Below are positions 24,723 through 36,154 of a stretch of DNA of 64,000 nucleotides, in pieces. The stretch is taken from positions 6,595,501 through 6,659,500 of the forward strand of contig CM049418.1 of NCBI GenBank assembly GCA_026929865.2. The letters run 5' to 3'. This DNA is from Hyperoplus lanceolatus (lineage: Eukaryota > Chordata > Actinopteri > Uranoscopiformes > Ammodytidae). The first letter of the stretch is position 1. Each line of letters starts with the position of its first letter. Made by a program: the position numbers and the translations under genes. Below the pieces are notes generated by a model, which did not search any database, had not been told where the DNA came from, and saw nothing but the letters and a program-made list of their open reading frames with translations.

Positions 24723-27700
24723 GTGGAGATAATATGGACTAAATACAGTATGGCTTGTTTTTTAATGTGAGTGCAGAAAGCTGTTCTGTCACAAGAAAAG
24801 ATGGTAGTAGGTGGGGGGAAGAGTAGCAGAGGTGTCAGTTCAGCAGAAGCTAGGATGTGGCAAGGTCACCGCATCAAACATGATGTGTTTGCCCAGTAAA
24901 CACTCAGGTGCAAACAGTCCAATGCTGAAAAATGCATCTTCTATCAGCCATTTTTAACCAGCTGTTGGGACATTAAACCTACCACAAAACTTATTCAAGT
25001 CATTACTCATAAGGCCACAATATTACCAGTTATATACATCAGAGAACCGGAACGAAATCAAACCCACAGTCCCTGTTAAGAAGATTATTTTAGAGATTAA
25101 TTCTTAATACCTACAGCCAGGATTATAGTTTTCAGTGATTTTGAGCAAATAGTTTAGTTTTTTAAACAAAGCTTCATCCATGGGAGTCACAGATCAACTT
25201 TATGAAGCCAGAATATTTGAGCTCCTCGATCACAATGAGCTTTCTTTAGTTATACTGCTCCCAGTTTTTATTTTTTAACCAACAAATTATTAATAATGTG
25301 CCCACATCCCTTTCAAACCTCCTCAGGCAAATTCACTTTAACTACAAAAAAAAGTTGGTCCGGCTTCCTCTGACAGCACAGAAGAGCAGCTCCAGATTTT
25401 TTTTCCTTTTGATGATTTCTTGGCTCGGGAGCTTGTGTGTGGAAATCTAGGCTAAGATTACAAAAATAACACATTAACTCTGCCACAGATGGATTTCCTT
25501 TCAGTCCCATAAGGTTCTGAAATATATGCATCAGGGCATTTTATTTGGATTCAAATGTGAAACGCGCGCCGGCTGATTTATTTTGAGGCAGGAGTTCCAC
25601 TTTTTACTCTACTTTTTTATCCAACTCTTACCTGCTGTTTTTACAACTGATGTTTATCTGTGTTCAAACTGATCTCAAGCAGGTTACCATTTAAGAAATA
25701 TATTTTTTTTTACAGATGTCAGACTTTAAAGTGCAACAGATTCAGGTGCCCTTTGCCTATACAGCAAGGTTATGCAAATATATTGCTGAGGTGTCCTTTA
25801 GCTAGACACAAAATTTCTCCGACCATAATGATTATGTATTTGCATGTGGTCTCCTTTTCTGAAGTATCAGGCTAGCCCCCTAGTTCACTGGCACTCTACT
25901 GTAATGAGACGCACTGTTGACTCTCATATGGTTAAGGTAAACCGTGGCACTTGTTTATGACAACTTATTGTATCTGCATGGCACACCTGTCCTTAATGCC
26001 CCAGCAGCACTAGTAATTACAAACCTGATTTTACAAGCCTGATTATCTCCACACCGTGTTCGGAGAATGAGGCCCTATTGTCTCCACGATTAATTTTTTG
26101 TCTGTTTCAATATTTCACTCACAACTGAAAAAAGCAGCTTGTACTCATGAGAGGCGGATAAAAACAAAACTGCCACCATAATAACTTAATTGGTTGCCTG
26201 ATTAAAATTACATTGCACATATTACTAGTTCTGTTTTGCAGTGTGGCGGCTTCCATTGCGGCTGGCTTGAGACTATGACTAAAACACCAGGTGGGCATTT
26301 GAATATTGGGGTCTAATGAAGAAGTTTGATTAAAATCAGTGGGTTATCAGAGTTGTAGCATGGCTAAAAAGTGTCCTACATTCATAAAACTATCATAATA
26401 AAGAATTATGAAGAGGCCTCGATCCTCTTAGGTGCAGGCAGTGTGCTACAGGATGTCAGCAGGAACGACAGACAAGACACAAGCCATTACATATTCATAC
26501 ATCAACAACATTTCGAGGAACCTCTGCTCAGCAGGAAACAGAAAATTCAAAACTCCCTCGCAAAGAAAGCTACCCAGTTTCCTGCGTCTCCAAATTTAGT
26601 TCTAAAATAAAATCAAGGAGCCTGACAAGGGTAAACATTCTACATCTATAAAAAGGTTTAATTATGCCGGGGTAAAAAATTGTTCAATGTGTGAAAAACC
26701 TTTTAAAAGCTATAATTTACTCCGTTTAGGCCTGCAAACAAAAAGGGTAAATGTTAATATCGGTCACAGGCATTTTCCAATGTGACAATGAGAAAACATT
26801 GCGCCAGTCAAGAAGCAAGAAATTAAACACTAATGTACTTGGGGTGGTATGGAATCAATTGATGAAAGGCAGAGTTTGACTCTATAAACACTGTGGTCTC
26901 ACCCACATCAACCAACACCGTTTGAATAATTCAGAGCTGTGGGCCACTGAAACTGATTTGAAATATTAATGAAATAACACAAGTTTCTGAATCCAAGCAA
27001 TTAACTTGAGTCCTCTCATCTCTCTGGAGTGGCTCACCCATGTGGGAGGGTGAATATAACCACGCGCTGCATTTGAGATGTTCAGATGTTAGGAAAAAGA
27101 AAGTGAACTGCAAACGAATTGGACTGAGGTGGTGTTTATCTTGGAGTTTACTTTAGTTAATTATTACTTTGAAAAAAACATAGAGTTCACACTATTGGTG
27201 CTGAAAAGAACCTTAGTGGCATTAGTTTAGTACATAGACTTTAGAAGGAAAAGTGTAACCGCTCACCTGTTTACCATTATGAAAATTTCGTACCCACATA
27301 AGAAATACCTCACGTGCCTTTTTTTAATGACACATTTATTCGCCGGAATTCAACTCGCACTGTTTATCCAGTGTTCCTCTAAAAGTGAGATTATGTAACT
27401 TTTGCTACATGACGGCCACACATTGCAATTACAGCATAGTACAGAAATTAATCTTCCTTCATTTTCAAAGATTCCAAAATACATCATGTTTATCAGTGAA
27501 ATTTAAGTAGTACAGAGAAAGGGAAGACTAAAAACCAGAAGGGCAGAAGACCTAACTTGTAACCATTACGTCATCACACGCCTCTTGCTGAGTGACACAG
27601 GTCAAACATGTGCACTCTGGTGAACTACCATCATCAGTGGACAGGGCAACTGAATTGCCAGAGAGTTTGGTAAATTGAGGATCCAGTTTGCACCACTCAC

Positions 27701-30700
27701 CTGAAAACTAGTGTTGAAGGAAAGCTTGTCAAACACGTTTCTCGTTTTGCTAGTAGAGCCACGGTGAAAGATGTAGTAGTTTGTTGCCTCACTGTCAGTG
27801 AATGTTGAATATTGGTTTATGACAGATCAACAAGCAGCTAGTACATTATGCTCCATATTGCTGTTATTGTTGCTCCGAATTTGACTTCTGACCATCATTT
27901 GTCATCCAGGTAAAATGATAAAGGGGAAGGCTCATTTGATCACATAATTTATGAGCGAGAGACTAAGTTTTTTATCCTCTTTGAGTATCTGATAAACAAA
28001 GGCATTTGGCAGGGATGCAAAAAGAACACAATTAAACAGATGGTAAAGCTCTCCAATTTTAACTGGCAAAATGTCCAATCACTACCCACCATACACAGAC
28101 AAAAGGCTAAATATAAGAGCATCTCCACTCAAAGTCTCTACTGCGAAAAAAAAATAGCAGCTCACAGGATGTAGAAGGCTTTGTTATCAGATTGCTCTCC
28201 AAGAGGAACTTGGCCACAGTTTCACCCAAAGGCTGCACTTTTAACATTTAGCCATCACAAAAGCTCATGATTTGTCAGCCAGGGTGATTTCGGGGAAAAT
28301 GAAAAACTATTTTTTTTCTCTTTTCCCCTCTTGCAAACTATGACAGGCATCAGTTAGTGTTGGAGAACTTCTGCCTCGCCACGAGGGCCTTTGTAAGCAT
28401 TTTTCTCTTTGACACAAACTGCCAGTCAAGTAGGGGTCACCTTAAGATCCCTTTAAGAAGCCTCTGGACTCCCCACCGGGCTGCACAGCATCCTGCCCTC
28501 CTTGAAATCAGCTCCAAATGTCAACTTGTAGCAGAAAATAGAGATAGTCGGGGAAACTAGACCTTTTTTTTCCTGTGGTACACACTACTGAAAATAATTA
28601 AAAAGTTAGTGAATCCAGATATCCGGTAATGATTAACTCCTCTGGACATCAGTTGTTTTTTGATAAGCTGCCTTTTTGCTGAGTCCTGAAAAACCTTGCT
28701 TTGGGGGGCAGGCAGTGCCAGTCATTTTACAAGGGCTGATCCTCCTCCTCCTAAGCGGATTGGGGGGGGGTTTTTTTGACGTTTTTGCCACGTTTGGTCA
28801 GTGATAAGGATGACCCGGTCATCTCACAGCAAGCTTCTATACAACACAGTCTTTTCTACAGAGGAACACACTCTGTCCTTAGCGAATGTCCTATGACAGC
28901 AAATTCAGTATGCATTTTCTTTTTTTCTTTTAAATATGTGGCTTTTCTGTGTTGCCGCTATAAAGGCTACTGATAACAGATGAAAGAAGGAGTTAAGCCT
29001 CAGGAAAAGCGAAGAAAGCCAAGGTGAGCTGAGGCATATCTTCAGCCAAACTGACAGTTTCTCTTTTTTTCTCCCTTTTTCTTAGCTTTCATCTACAACA
29101 GTTACTAATTTGGAAAGCTCGGCAGCCTACATAGCACTCTGTATGAGGTGTCACAAATGGAACAAACTGCCAGCCTCGCTCAAATGTTGAGCTGTTCTAA
29201 GCAACAATATTGTGAAATCAATTGGTCAAGTAAGTTGTTCTGAGAACAAGTATGTAGAGCAACAGAACACGGGCATAAAAAACTATTTGATGTGGTCTGC
29301 ATTGAGAAGTCAGAGAGCATGCTTCTTTATACTGAAGATGTGATTTTAATTTGAAAGCAAAGCAGAGGAGACAGAGCCTTTCAATGCTCTGCACTACGTT
29401 CTAGGAGGAAGTGGCACTAATAATGGCCTTGAGTTGGGGCGTCTGTCAAATCTGCATTCTCCAAAAAACGAAATTCATTCTTTACAAAAAGCGGGACGTG
29501 ACTCGTACTCTTTTGAATGTGGCCAGCACTATCTTATCATTTGTTAGATTTTTTTTCACCAATGAAAGGGTGCCAATTTGTGGAGCCAGGAGAGGAATTT
29601 TAAGTTTGGCAGAAATCACATCTGCTTCGGCCACAGCAAACCTCTACAGTCCTGATCTAGACCCCATGAAGGATTGTGATTCACAACATGAAAGCTCTAT
29701 AGAAAAGGAGCATTGATTAAACATATTGTGCAGAGTGGTGTTAAAGGTGCTCTGGAGAACTTTAAGTTTGTGTTCATTCTTGCACCCCTTTGGTCAAAAG
29801 AGGTAGTGTTTTTACTAGGCCAGCTGTAGTTCCTGCGTGCTACCCATGACAAAGGCATTAGGAAAAACCATATAAAAATAGCATTCTTTGCACCCATGTG
29901 GTCTCGTTTGCTGTTAGATGTCATTTATCATCAAAGAAAGGTTAGACTGATTCAGAAATATTTATCGCAAATAAAGCACCTGGGCGAGTGCTTGATATCT
30001 TTTTTGCAGGGCCGGACCATAACTTTACTTTAATTTTTCAGTTGAGGGTTTCATAACTGTAGGTTGGGGCTCTGTGCTTAAGACACAACAAACAAAAAAA
30101 AAATTATTAATTAGTTAACAGATTAACAACGTATCAGAAAGAGAAAAATAGACTCCAAATTTAACAGCTGTAACAATAAGCGTGACCTAGAAAATGCATT
30201 CATTATGAAATGATGTTCTGTATAAACACTTGCAGCTGTGCCACGTGACTACAGTCAAGTTAACCTGATGAATGAGTAGAATTTCACAGAAAGCCTGTGT
30301 CCTTGGTGGGCGCAGCTTGTGTTAGTCTTTGGCCGCGCTGATTGATAGTGGCGGATGCTAATTCCATGGCAAATGATGCTATTATTCAGGGGCTCAAATT
30401 AAATTACTTCATCCATTGGATCTGCTTAACATTTTTCCCTGTGGAGAGTTTAGCAACCAGTGTAATCTCCCCTACTTACTTACGAGTCCCGTTTGTCATG
30501 CCCGGTCTTTCTGTCTCTCTCCCTCCAAGATGTTTTCATCGCAGTGTTCGAATCATTATGCCCGCACACTAAAGACCTGGGGGCTGCCCAGTAATGTCGA
30601 AGGCTTCAAAGCAATCAGTTTTTTTTGACAAGGACACCTGTGTAACCTTGTAGTCATATCACTCAGCACTTTTAGAGAACGTCACCAAAAAAACAGGGTG

Positions 30701-31841
30701 AATTTCAAGTGTTTAATTTTAATTTAAGCTTAGTTTTTTTCCCCATTTTGCATCAAATCGATTTGTGAACATAACCCGTTTCTATCATTATTCTTCTATT
30801 ATAACTACGTAGAGATGTGTAAACATGATGGCAGTTTTACACGTTGATCTAAGGTCTGAATAATTAACAAATTCAATACCACAGCAGTCTTTTTAGTTTA
30901 GACTAAGTATAATTTCCATAAGGCTTATCACATAAAACAAGTCTTTAATTGAATGGAGTAATTAGTTTGCATGCATGTAGTGATGATGTAATACTTTCCC
31001 TGTACAAGTACATATTGACCACGCTGCTTAACGAGACTGTAAGGGATGCTGACGTTTTTTTTTTTACCAGGGAATACATTTTGCTGACAGGATGGTTGAC
31101 TATCTGTACCAGGTTTAGCAGTGTTCCTAGTTTCAATAAGGCCCTTCTAGTATGTAACAGCTACTGTCAAATACTGATGTCAATGGATGTATACTATAAA
31201 TATAGTTTTTCTGAGTATCAACATCACTCCAGTGTAAAGCACTTTGATTTGGGCAACACATTCATTAAGTGAACCAAGGGAAACATTGCAAATACATGTT
31301 TGAAATAAGGATGAAAAGCGTACCCTGCAGAGATGATGATGCATTTCAGAGGACAGGTTCTGAGCCCTTTGATGGCTGATACAGAAAAACACCAGTTAAG
31401 GGCCATTACTGCATGAAGCCAATTTTCCAACAAGAGCTTTGACATTGAGATCCCCGCATGAACTCCCATACAATCCTCTCAGGCTCTGTGATATAGAGAT
31501 ACAACTTAAAAATACAGCGGTTGGAGAAGTCCCCGCATGGCCCCTGGCAGTTGAGTTGAATTTGTGAGGTAAAAATTGCTGAGCAATGTTTGCATTAAAA
31601 GGGCTTTACTGCATTAGCCCCCGGAATAGGTTAAAATGCGTTCACAGACTGGAAAAATGTATCCGTGCCTTGACTGAGAGGATGATCCTCTCTAAATCTG
31701 TGGTGGAACATGATATTTAAAATAAATAAATAAATAAATAAATAAATAAAAGAGCAGCAATGCAAACTCGCAGCAAGCAAACGGAATAATTCACACCAAG
31801 CCAATAAAAAAAACTGATCCTTCTTCAGTGAAAACGAAGAG
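24723..31841. other. Long AT-rich noncoding stretch, no gene supported
   Basis: About 7.1 kb with only short, unrecognisable frames (for example 26371-26610 and 29411-29716). A G-run followed by T-run lies at 28761-28777, and an AAAT microsatellite at 31718-31751. The block around 30.30-30.45 kb is more complex and CpG-containing but shows no delimitable feature. Confidence 0.55.
31718..31751. repeat. (AAAT)n microsatellite
   Basis: About eight uninterrupted AAAT units. Confidence 0.92.
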
Positions 31842-32135
31842 TCAAGTTACTATTGATAGATTTGTACCTTCTTTATCATTTTCTTTCCATGAAGTAATGA
31901 TCTTTTTTAAACCTTCTTGATGGTCATTTAGAGCAATGGCAGCAGCACCGGAAAGTAAAAGGTATTTATCAGGGGAAGACTTTAAAAAAAACTCAAACTC
32001 AACTTTAAAGCATACATCGATCAGAAAGTAATTAAGTGAAGGAAAAAAATCATTTTGAACAGAGACTGTCAATAGGGCAAACTCCACCGAGTAGTCTGAT
32101 GGAACTTTCCAGATAGAGCTAGTAATAAGAGACAT
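31842..32135 (-). CDS. Weakly protein-like open frame, possible exon or pseudogene remnant
   Basis: A 97-codon ATG-to-stop frame. The central part (about residues 40-80) is rich in alternating hydrophobic and charged residues and contains KYLLLSGAAAIALNDHQEGL, which reads like part of a helical protein. No domain, signal peptide or catalytic motif is recognised. The frame is closed by stops on both sides, and no convincing splice sites were found. A frame of this length can occur by chance in 64 kb of AT-rich DNA, so I rate it as more likely chance than gene. Confidence 0.15.
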   Translation of the reverse strand: MSLITSSIWKVPSDYSVEFALLTVSVQNDFFPSLNYFLIDVCFKVEFEFFLKSSPDKYLLLSGAAAIALNDHQEGLKKIITSWKENDKEGTNLSIVT

Positions 32136-32556
32136 ATTATGAAAAACTGACGATTAAAGGGGGTATTCAACATCGATGGAAAGACTCCACCATTAAAGCT
32201 TAACACTTGATAGTTAACTGCCTACATCTGTTCACACAAGAGGGAGGCCTTACTTTTGGGTAACTAATAGTACAAAGTAATGTGTCAATTATAAAGCTGT
32301 TCCAGTGTTAGTGTTGTATTATAACAATGGCTCAAAAGACCACAGTATGTGTTACGTGAAAGAAGGCTATGCAGCAGAGAAGTACCTACACTATGATAAA
32401 TCTGCACTACATTAACTGCTCAGCACCAAACATTAAGACGGAACACTCACAGGTGGTGGCCAAAAACATACTCCAAATTACTGCTTATGTTACATGTTTG
32501 CTGGGTTGTAAAATAGACAAATAAAGCACACAGCGTGTAGCCAAAAAATATCTATT

Positions 32557-32585
32557 CCTATAGGGGAAGGTGGGGTGATTTGTGC
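32557..32585 (+). repeat. Left terminal inverted repeat of the ~4 kb transposon
   Basis: Perfect 29-bp reverse complement of 36505-36533. Contains one copy of GGGGTGATTTGTGC. Confidence 0.93.
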
Positions 32586-32929
32586 ATTTTGGAAGTTGCA
32601 AAACCCCTTGTTTCTAGAAAACCGTGGAAGAAATTGGAAATGTGACCACATATTTAAGAAGAGCCATCCATTTGACTCATCCTGTAAAGAAGGGAGACAC
32701 AAGGAATAAGATATAAGCACATTTAAGCTCAAAAAACTGTGTTTTGCCTTTCAAAGTAAAATTTCCATGATCAAGGTTTTTTGATTATTGTGTCTGAACA
32801 ATTATAGACACGTTTGAAAACATTTGACACATGTTTTAGTGCTTTGGTATGCTACACTTTGAGTCTATATAGTTAGCACAATGTCAACCCTAAATTGCTG
32901 CATCATGCCTATTATCCAAAATTCTGGGG

Positions 32930-32946
32930 ATGGGGTGATTTGTGCG
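32930..32946 (+). repeat. Subterminal copy of the 14-bp transposon motif
   Basis: GGGGTGATTTGTGC followed by GC, in the same orientation as the left terminus and about 360 bp inside it. Repeated subterminal motifs are typical transposase-binding sites; that role is inferred. Confidence 0.75.
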
Positions 32947-32965
32947 CAAGGGCCTGGGTGAGTTA

Positions 32966-33145
32966 TAAGTAAGTAAGTAAGTAAAATGTATTTATAAAAG
33001 CACATTTATGACAGTTTGCACTGTCCAAAGTGCTGTACATAGTGCATTCAGTAGGTAAACAATGAAGGTAAAATAACAATAACCAAAATAAAAGACGTAA
33101 AGCCCATACATCCACATAAACACAGATAGTAGTGCAGAGGTAAGT
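32966..33145 (+). repeat. Retroelement-like dispersed repeat, left part (split by insertion)
   Basis: Begins with a (TAAG)n run, then AAAATGTATTTATAAAAGCA, TTTGCACTGTCCAAAGTGCT and GTACATAGTGC. This phrase order resembles a dispersed fish repeat ('tatagcacatttca...caaagtgctttaca'). Its continuation appears at 35983-36150, where GGGTTTTGAGCCTTGATTTA, AAGGCAGAAATG, GTTGGTTCCACAAGCACGGA occur in the order I recall for that repeat. The two halves are separated by the 33146-35982 insertion. Confidence 0.55.
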
Positions 33146-33196
33146 ACAGGCATGCAAACTCATAAGCCATGAAAAAGGTGAGCAGTCCAAAAACAA

Positions 33197-33300
33197 ACCC
33201 CGGTAGGGAGGTCTGGGGGCATCCCCCCTCCCCCCCAGAAGATTTTTTTTGTGATTTGAACATTTAAGAGAAGCAATTTGGTGTATTCTGGTGAAGAGAA
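33197..33300 (+). repeat. Direct repeat A, first copy (GGGG-tCTGGGGGCAT... segment)
   Basis: GGTCTGGGGGCATCCCCC, then CCAGAAG, a T/A-run, and GGTGTATTCTGGTGAAGAGA. It aligns in order, with divergence, to 34408-34503. Both are in the same orientation inside the 2.8 kb element. Confidence 0.6.
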
Positions 33301-33465
33301 TTGAGGATAAAAAAAACCTTGTCAGATGAATAGTGAAATGAGCAAAACAAGTTAGTCAGCCTACCTTCTTGACGTTTACAAAGTGTGTAGGTAGCCTATT
33401 TACTAAGAAAAACGTTAAAAATAGCTTAGAAAAACGGTTAAAAATGCTGGCAAAACCAGCTTTAA

Positions 33466-34071
33466 AGAGGACCTATTATACTACTTTTCTGGTCTTAATT
33501 TCTTGTTTTACACTGCTATAGAGCAACCTGACACGAATCACATCACAACAAACTATGTAGATTTTCGGGAAGCTCTTTCTCTTATTTTGGCGATCCAGCA
33601 CGTCCTGTCAACACTTGAGTGTGTGTGCTTCGGGCATCTCCGCTCCCTCCGCCTGTGCTTCGGCGATCTCCGCTCCCCCCCCCTCCCCCCCCTCCTGCAA
33701 ACCCCACTCCGTTGTGATTGGTTACCTTCCTTCCGGAACACTTTCAGTGGCGGGAAGCGCGAGCATGGACCTATAAGGGCGCGAGGCAGACGCGAACAGG
33801 GAAGTGACAGCATTACCATACATGGAAACATCCGCGTGGTGACTTCACAAAGTTTTATGCGACGTCACAAATTATGAAAGGGTAGACCGTGACTTCTCGA
33901 CTGGCTAGAATAGTGTTTAGTGCTCTGCACAGACACCCCAGACGGTCAGCAGGGAATATGTCGAAATGCATGTAAGTCATTATTTGATAATTTAGTATGG
34001 TTAAGCATGACTATGAATCATCATAACAACGTTCATAGGTCATTAAAGTCAAAAAGCATCATAGGTCCTCT
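33466..34071. mobile_element. TTAA-flanked miniature transposon (AGAGGACCTAT ends)
   Basis: 606 bp between TTAA at 33462-33465 and 34072-34075. Left end AGAGGACCTATTATACTACT; right end, other strand, AGAGGACCTATGATGCTTTT. These ends match a common fish family ('agaggacctattatg') that I associate with Kolobok-like elements. The interior has a GC-rich part with a local duplication (GTGCTTCGG-CATCTCCGCTCC repeated near 33627 and 33655) and a C-run at 33675-33692. An open frame at 33503-33877 lies wholly inside and has no transposase features, so it is not annotated as a gene. Confidence 0.85.
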
Positions 34072-35337
34072 TTAAATAAGACAGAAAATAACATGGAGCC
34101 TCAAATCAATCACACCAAATTCCCTTACAATAAACTAACTATTTATATTGTGGCAAACAGGATTTGCCTTATCTTTACACAACCATCAATATAACACATA
34201 AGAATACACTCTGTCACCATAGTTACTCTCGTGTTCACGCACTCACACACGCGCACGCACACACTTCAGTCGTGCGCAGGAACTTAATGGTGCAAAATGG
34301 GATGTTGAATGAATGTTTGGGGCGGAGGGCTCGGCCATTATTAGGCTACCAGTTCAGACTAACCAGTCTAATGACCTATAAGGAGACTGAGGTGGGAACC
34401 CTGGACCTTGTAGGGGGGTCCGGGGGAATGCTCCCCCAGAAGAAAAAAATGCAACCTTTTAAAGTAAAATTCATCAATCTGGTGCACTTTGAGAAGAAAA
34501 TTGCATGCAACCAGGCCCAGGGGCCCAAGGGGGCCCTAAGCCAGAAATACTGATAGTAACTTTACATGTCACATTGTCAAAGAGCTCAGTCACTCATGTC
34601 AATAACAGGGTCCAAAAAGGAATCGCCTAATATAAGGAAAGAAATCATCATGGGCCCCTCAAATAGTAGGTGAATAATAGAAAAGCAAGTGCAAAACTAA
34701 AGCATTATTAGCTCTGTCTTAGGGGGTTCATGAGGGGCCTTGAAGGCCCCCTCACACATACAGTAATAAGCTTTCTATGTGTAAATTCTATACTGTTCAT
34801 AAAAAGTAGCTATCCACCCTTTATCTGTTGAATAGGGATAGGGAGGAGTGGGGCAGAGGGAGGGGGCTTTAAGAGTCTTTCCACAATATTGTTTTCTATG
34901 TTCGTGGTGAGCATGCACAAGCATTATTTATTTTAAAAAAAAAAAGTGGGGGGCCCCACACTGGGTCTTGAAACGGACCCCGAGATCGTTGAGACCGCCC
35001 CTGCCCGCTGCACTTTCTATCTGCCCGGCCCCGCTCGCCTCTCCATTGACAATGCATTAGTTGGCGCAACAAATGCCTCGGCCCGTGTGAAACGGCCTTA
35101 ACTACTGAACGAAGGAAATCAAATGAGGTTTTGGCATACCCCCCCCCCAAAAAAACGGGACAAATTGTGTCCCGGGAGAGATTTATTTTTTCCCGGGACA
35201 GCGGGTGAAAAAAGACAACAATTCTGGGAAAAACGGGACGGGTGGCAACACTAGTAGGCATATTAACACGGTAAAATAATAGTACAGCGGCTGCGACTAC
35301 TTGAACGCTCCGATGACTCCGAGAGAAGAAAATATTA
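34072..35337. other. Interior of the 2.8 kb inserted element, no gene supported
   Basis: Includes the second direct-repeat copy, a small hairpin GGGGCCTTGAAGGCCCC near 34735-34752, and repeated CCCGGGA/CGGGAC words at 35150-35245. A 160-codon minus-strand frame (34896-35378) crosses low-complexity runs and the start of the first foldback element, so it is read as a chance frame. Confidence 0.55.
34408..34503 (+). repeat. Direct repeat A, second copy
   Basis: TGTAGGGGGGTCCGGGGGAA, TGCTCCCCCAGAAG, an A-run, then CTGGTGCACTTTGAGAAGAA. Diverged counterpart of 33197-33300, same orientation. Confidence 0.6.
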
Positions 35338-35496
35338 GCCTCGTTCGACTTACCCAGGTCTGAGCAAGACCTGCGCAACTATGACGCGCGTCTTGCTGAG
35401 CGCACAACAAAAATGCTGCAAAAATGCTGTGCGCTCAGCAAGCCGAGCGTCATAGTTGCGCAGGTCTTAGCAAGACGGCGACATCTCAAACGAGGC
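35338..35496. mobile_element. 159-bp foldback miniature element, copy 1
   Basis: Almost the whole element is one inverted repeat. The left end GCCTCGTTCGACTTACCCAG mirrors the right end, which reads inward GCCTCGTTTGAGATGTCGCC. The inner arms GCTGAGCGCACA and TGTGCGCTCAGC flank a short A-rich loop near 35405-35428. TA dinucleotides abut both ends (35336-35337 and 35497-35498), matching TA target duplication of Tc1/mariner-type elements. A second hairpin, AGGTCTGAGCAAGACCT, is nested in the left arm. Noncoding. Confidence 0.88.
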
Positions 35497-35498
35497 TA

Positions 35499-35633
35499 TT
35501 AACTTTCCTGCAGACGCTCTGACTGACTCATGTCACCGCCCCTCAATGACAAACACTGTTTCTGATTGGCCAAATGACCGTCACAGCTCATATGATAGGA
35601 GTTAACATGCGTCAATCATAGTTAGTTAGTCTA
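35499..35633. other. Spacer between the two foldback copies
   Basis: 135 bp of non-repetitive sequence containing TTCTGATTGGCCAAATGACC. No feature supported. Confidence 0.5.
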
Positions 35634-35635
35634 TA

Positions 35636-35794
35636 GCCTCGTTCGACTTGCGCAGGTCTGAGCAAGACCTGCGCAACTATGACGCGCGTCTTGCTGAGCG
35701 CACAACAAAAATGCAGGAAAAATGCTGTGCGCTCAGCAAGCCGAGCGTCATAATTGCGCAGGTCTTAGCAAGACGGCGACATGTCGAACGAGGC
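35636..35794. mobile_element. 159-bp foldback miniature element, copy 2
   Basis: Same length and orientation as copy 1, with about seven differences counted by eye (for example GACTTGCG for GACTTACC, and CATAATTG for CATAGTTG). TA flanks at 35634-35635 and 35795-35796. The ends GCCTCGTTCGAC are a perfect 12-bp inverted repeat in this copy. Its own TA duplication at a different site supports independent insertion rather than local tandem duplication of one insertion with flanks. Confidence 0.9.
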
Positions 35795-35982
35795 TACTAT
35801 GATCACTCCATGTCCATGCTCCGCTCCACACACCCACACACAAACAGTGCTGGCCATCAGACCCCACGCCTCCCCCCCTCCAAAAAATATTTTCTCAACG
35901 GATCTCCACGAATCACATAGATGGCCAATTTCGTTTCCAAAACGGCGAATTTCGCCGAAAGGTGACGAGTTTGCATGCCTGT

Positions 35983-36150
35983 AAGTAAGTAGTGCAGAGG
36001 TTAATGGGGAGGAAACACCAGGGTGTACATATGGGTTTTGAGCCTTGATTTAAAGGCAGAAATGTAGGGGGAATCACATTTGTCAGGTGGCAGTTGGTTC
36101 CACAAGCACGGAGCAACTAGTGCAAAGTACATTTCTGAGAGTTGTGCCAG
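35983..36150 (+). repeat. Retroelement-like dispersed repeat, right part
   Basis: Continuation of the repeat starting at 32966, after the 2.8 kb insertion. Key phrases are GGGTTTTGAGCCTTGATTTA (about 36030), GGTGGCAGTTGGTTCCACAA (about 36086) and GCACGGAGCAACTAGTGCAA. The right border with the host transposon is uncertain. Confidence 0.5.
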
Positions 36151-36154
36151 TGGC

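Larger units (their letters stand above)
33146..35982. mobile_element. 2.8 kb inserted element with 16-bp inverted ends
   Basis: The left end ACAGGCATGCAAACTC (33146-33161) is the exact reverse complement of 35967-35982. On both sides lies a copy of GTAGTGCAGAGGTWA (33129-33143 and 35989-36004), either a long target duplication or a pre-existing tandem; the immediately adjacent AAGT on both sides is an alternative 4-bp duplication. Inside are two diverged copies of a G/C-run segment (33197-33300 and 34408-34503), a TTAA miniature element, two foldback elements and no intact open reading frame for a transposase. Superfamily unknown to me. Inserted into the repeat that begins at 32966. Confidence 0.72.

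Noticed and set aside
29735-29940. TTAAAGGTGCTCTGGAGAAC looked like a left end of a TTAA element
   Set aside because: No complementary right end with TTAA within the next kilobase.
33503-33877. 124-codon plus-strand frame
   Set aside because: Entirely inside a 606-bp TTAA miniature element with local duplications and C-runs; no family resemblance.
34164-34553. 129-codon plus-strand frame
   Set aside because: Runs from the CA-rich stretch through the second direct-repeat copy; repeat-derived sequence.
34896-35378. 160-codon minus-strand frame, the longest in the window
   Set aside because: Crosses A/C low-complexity runs and enters the first foldback element; lies wholly within the nested transposon and shows no transposase features.
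35338-35796. Considered a CRISPR-like or tandem array because of the repeated hairpins
   Set aside because: Only two copies, each with its own TA flank and full inverted structure; eukaryotic repeat context; a pair of miniature transposons explains it.
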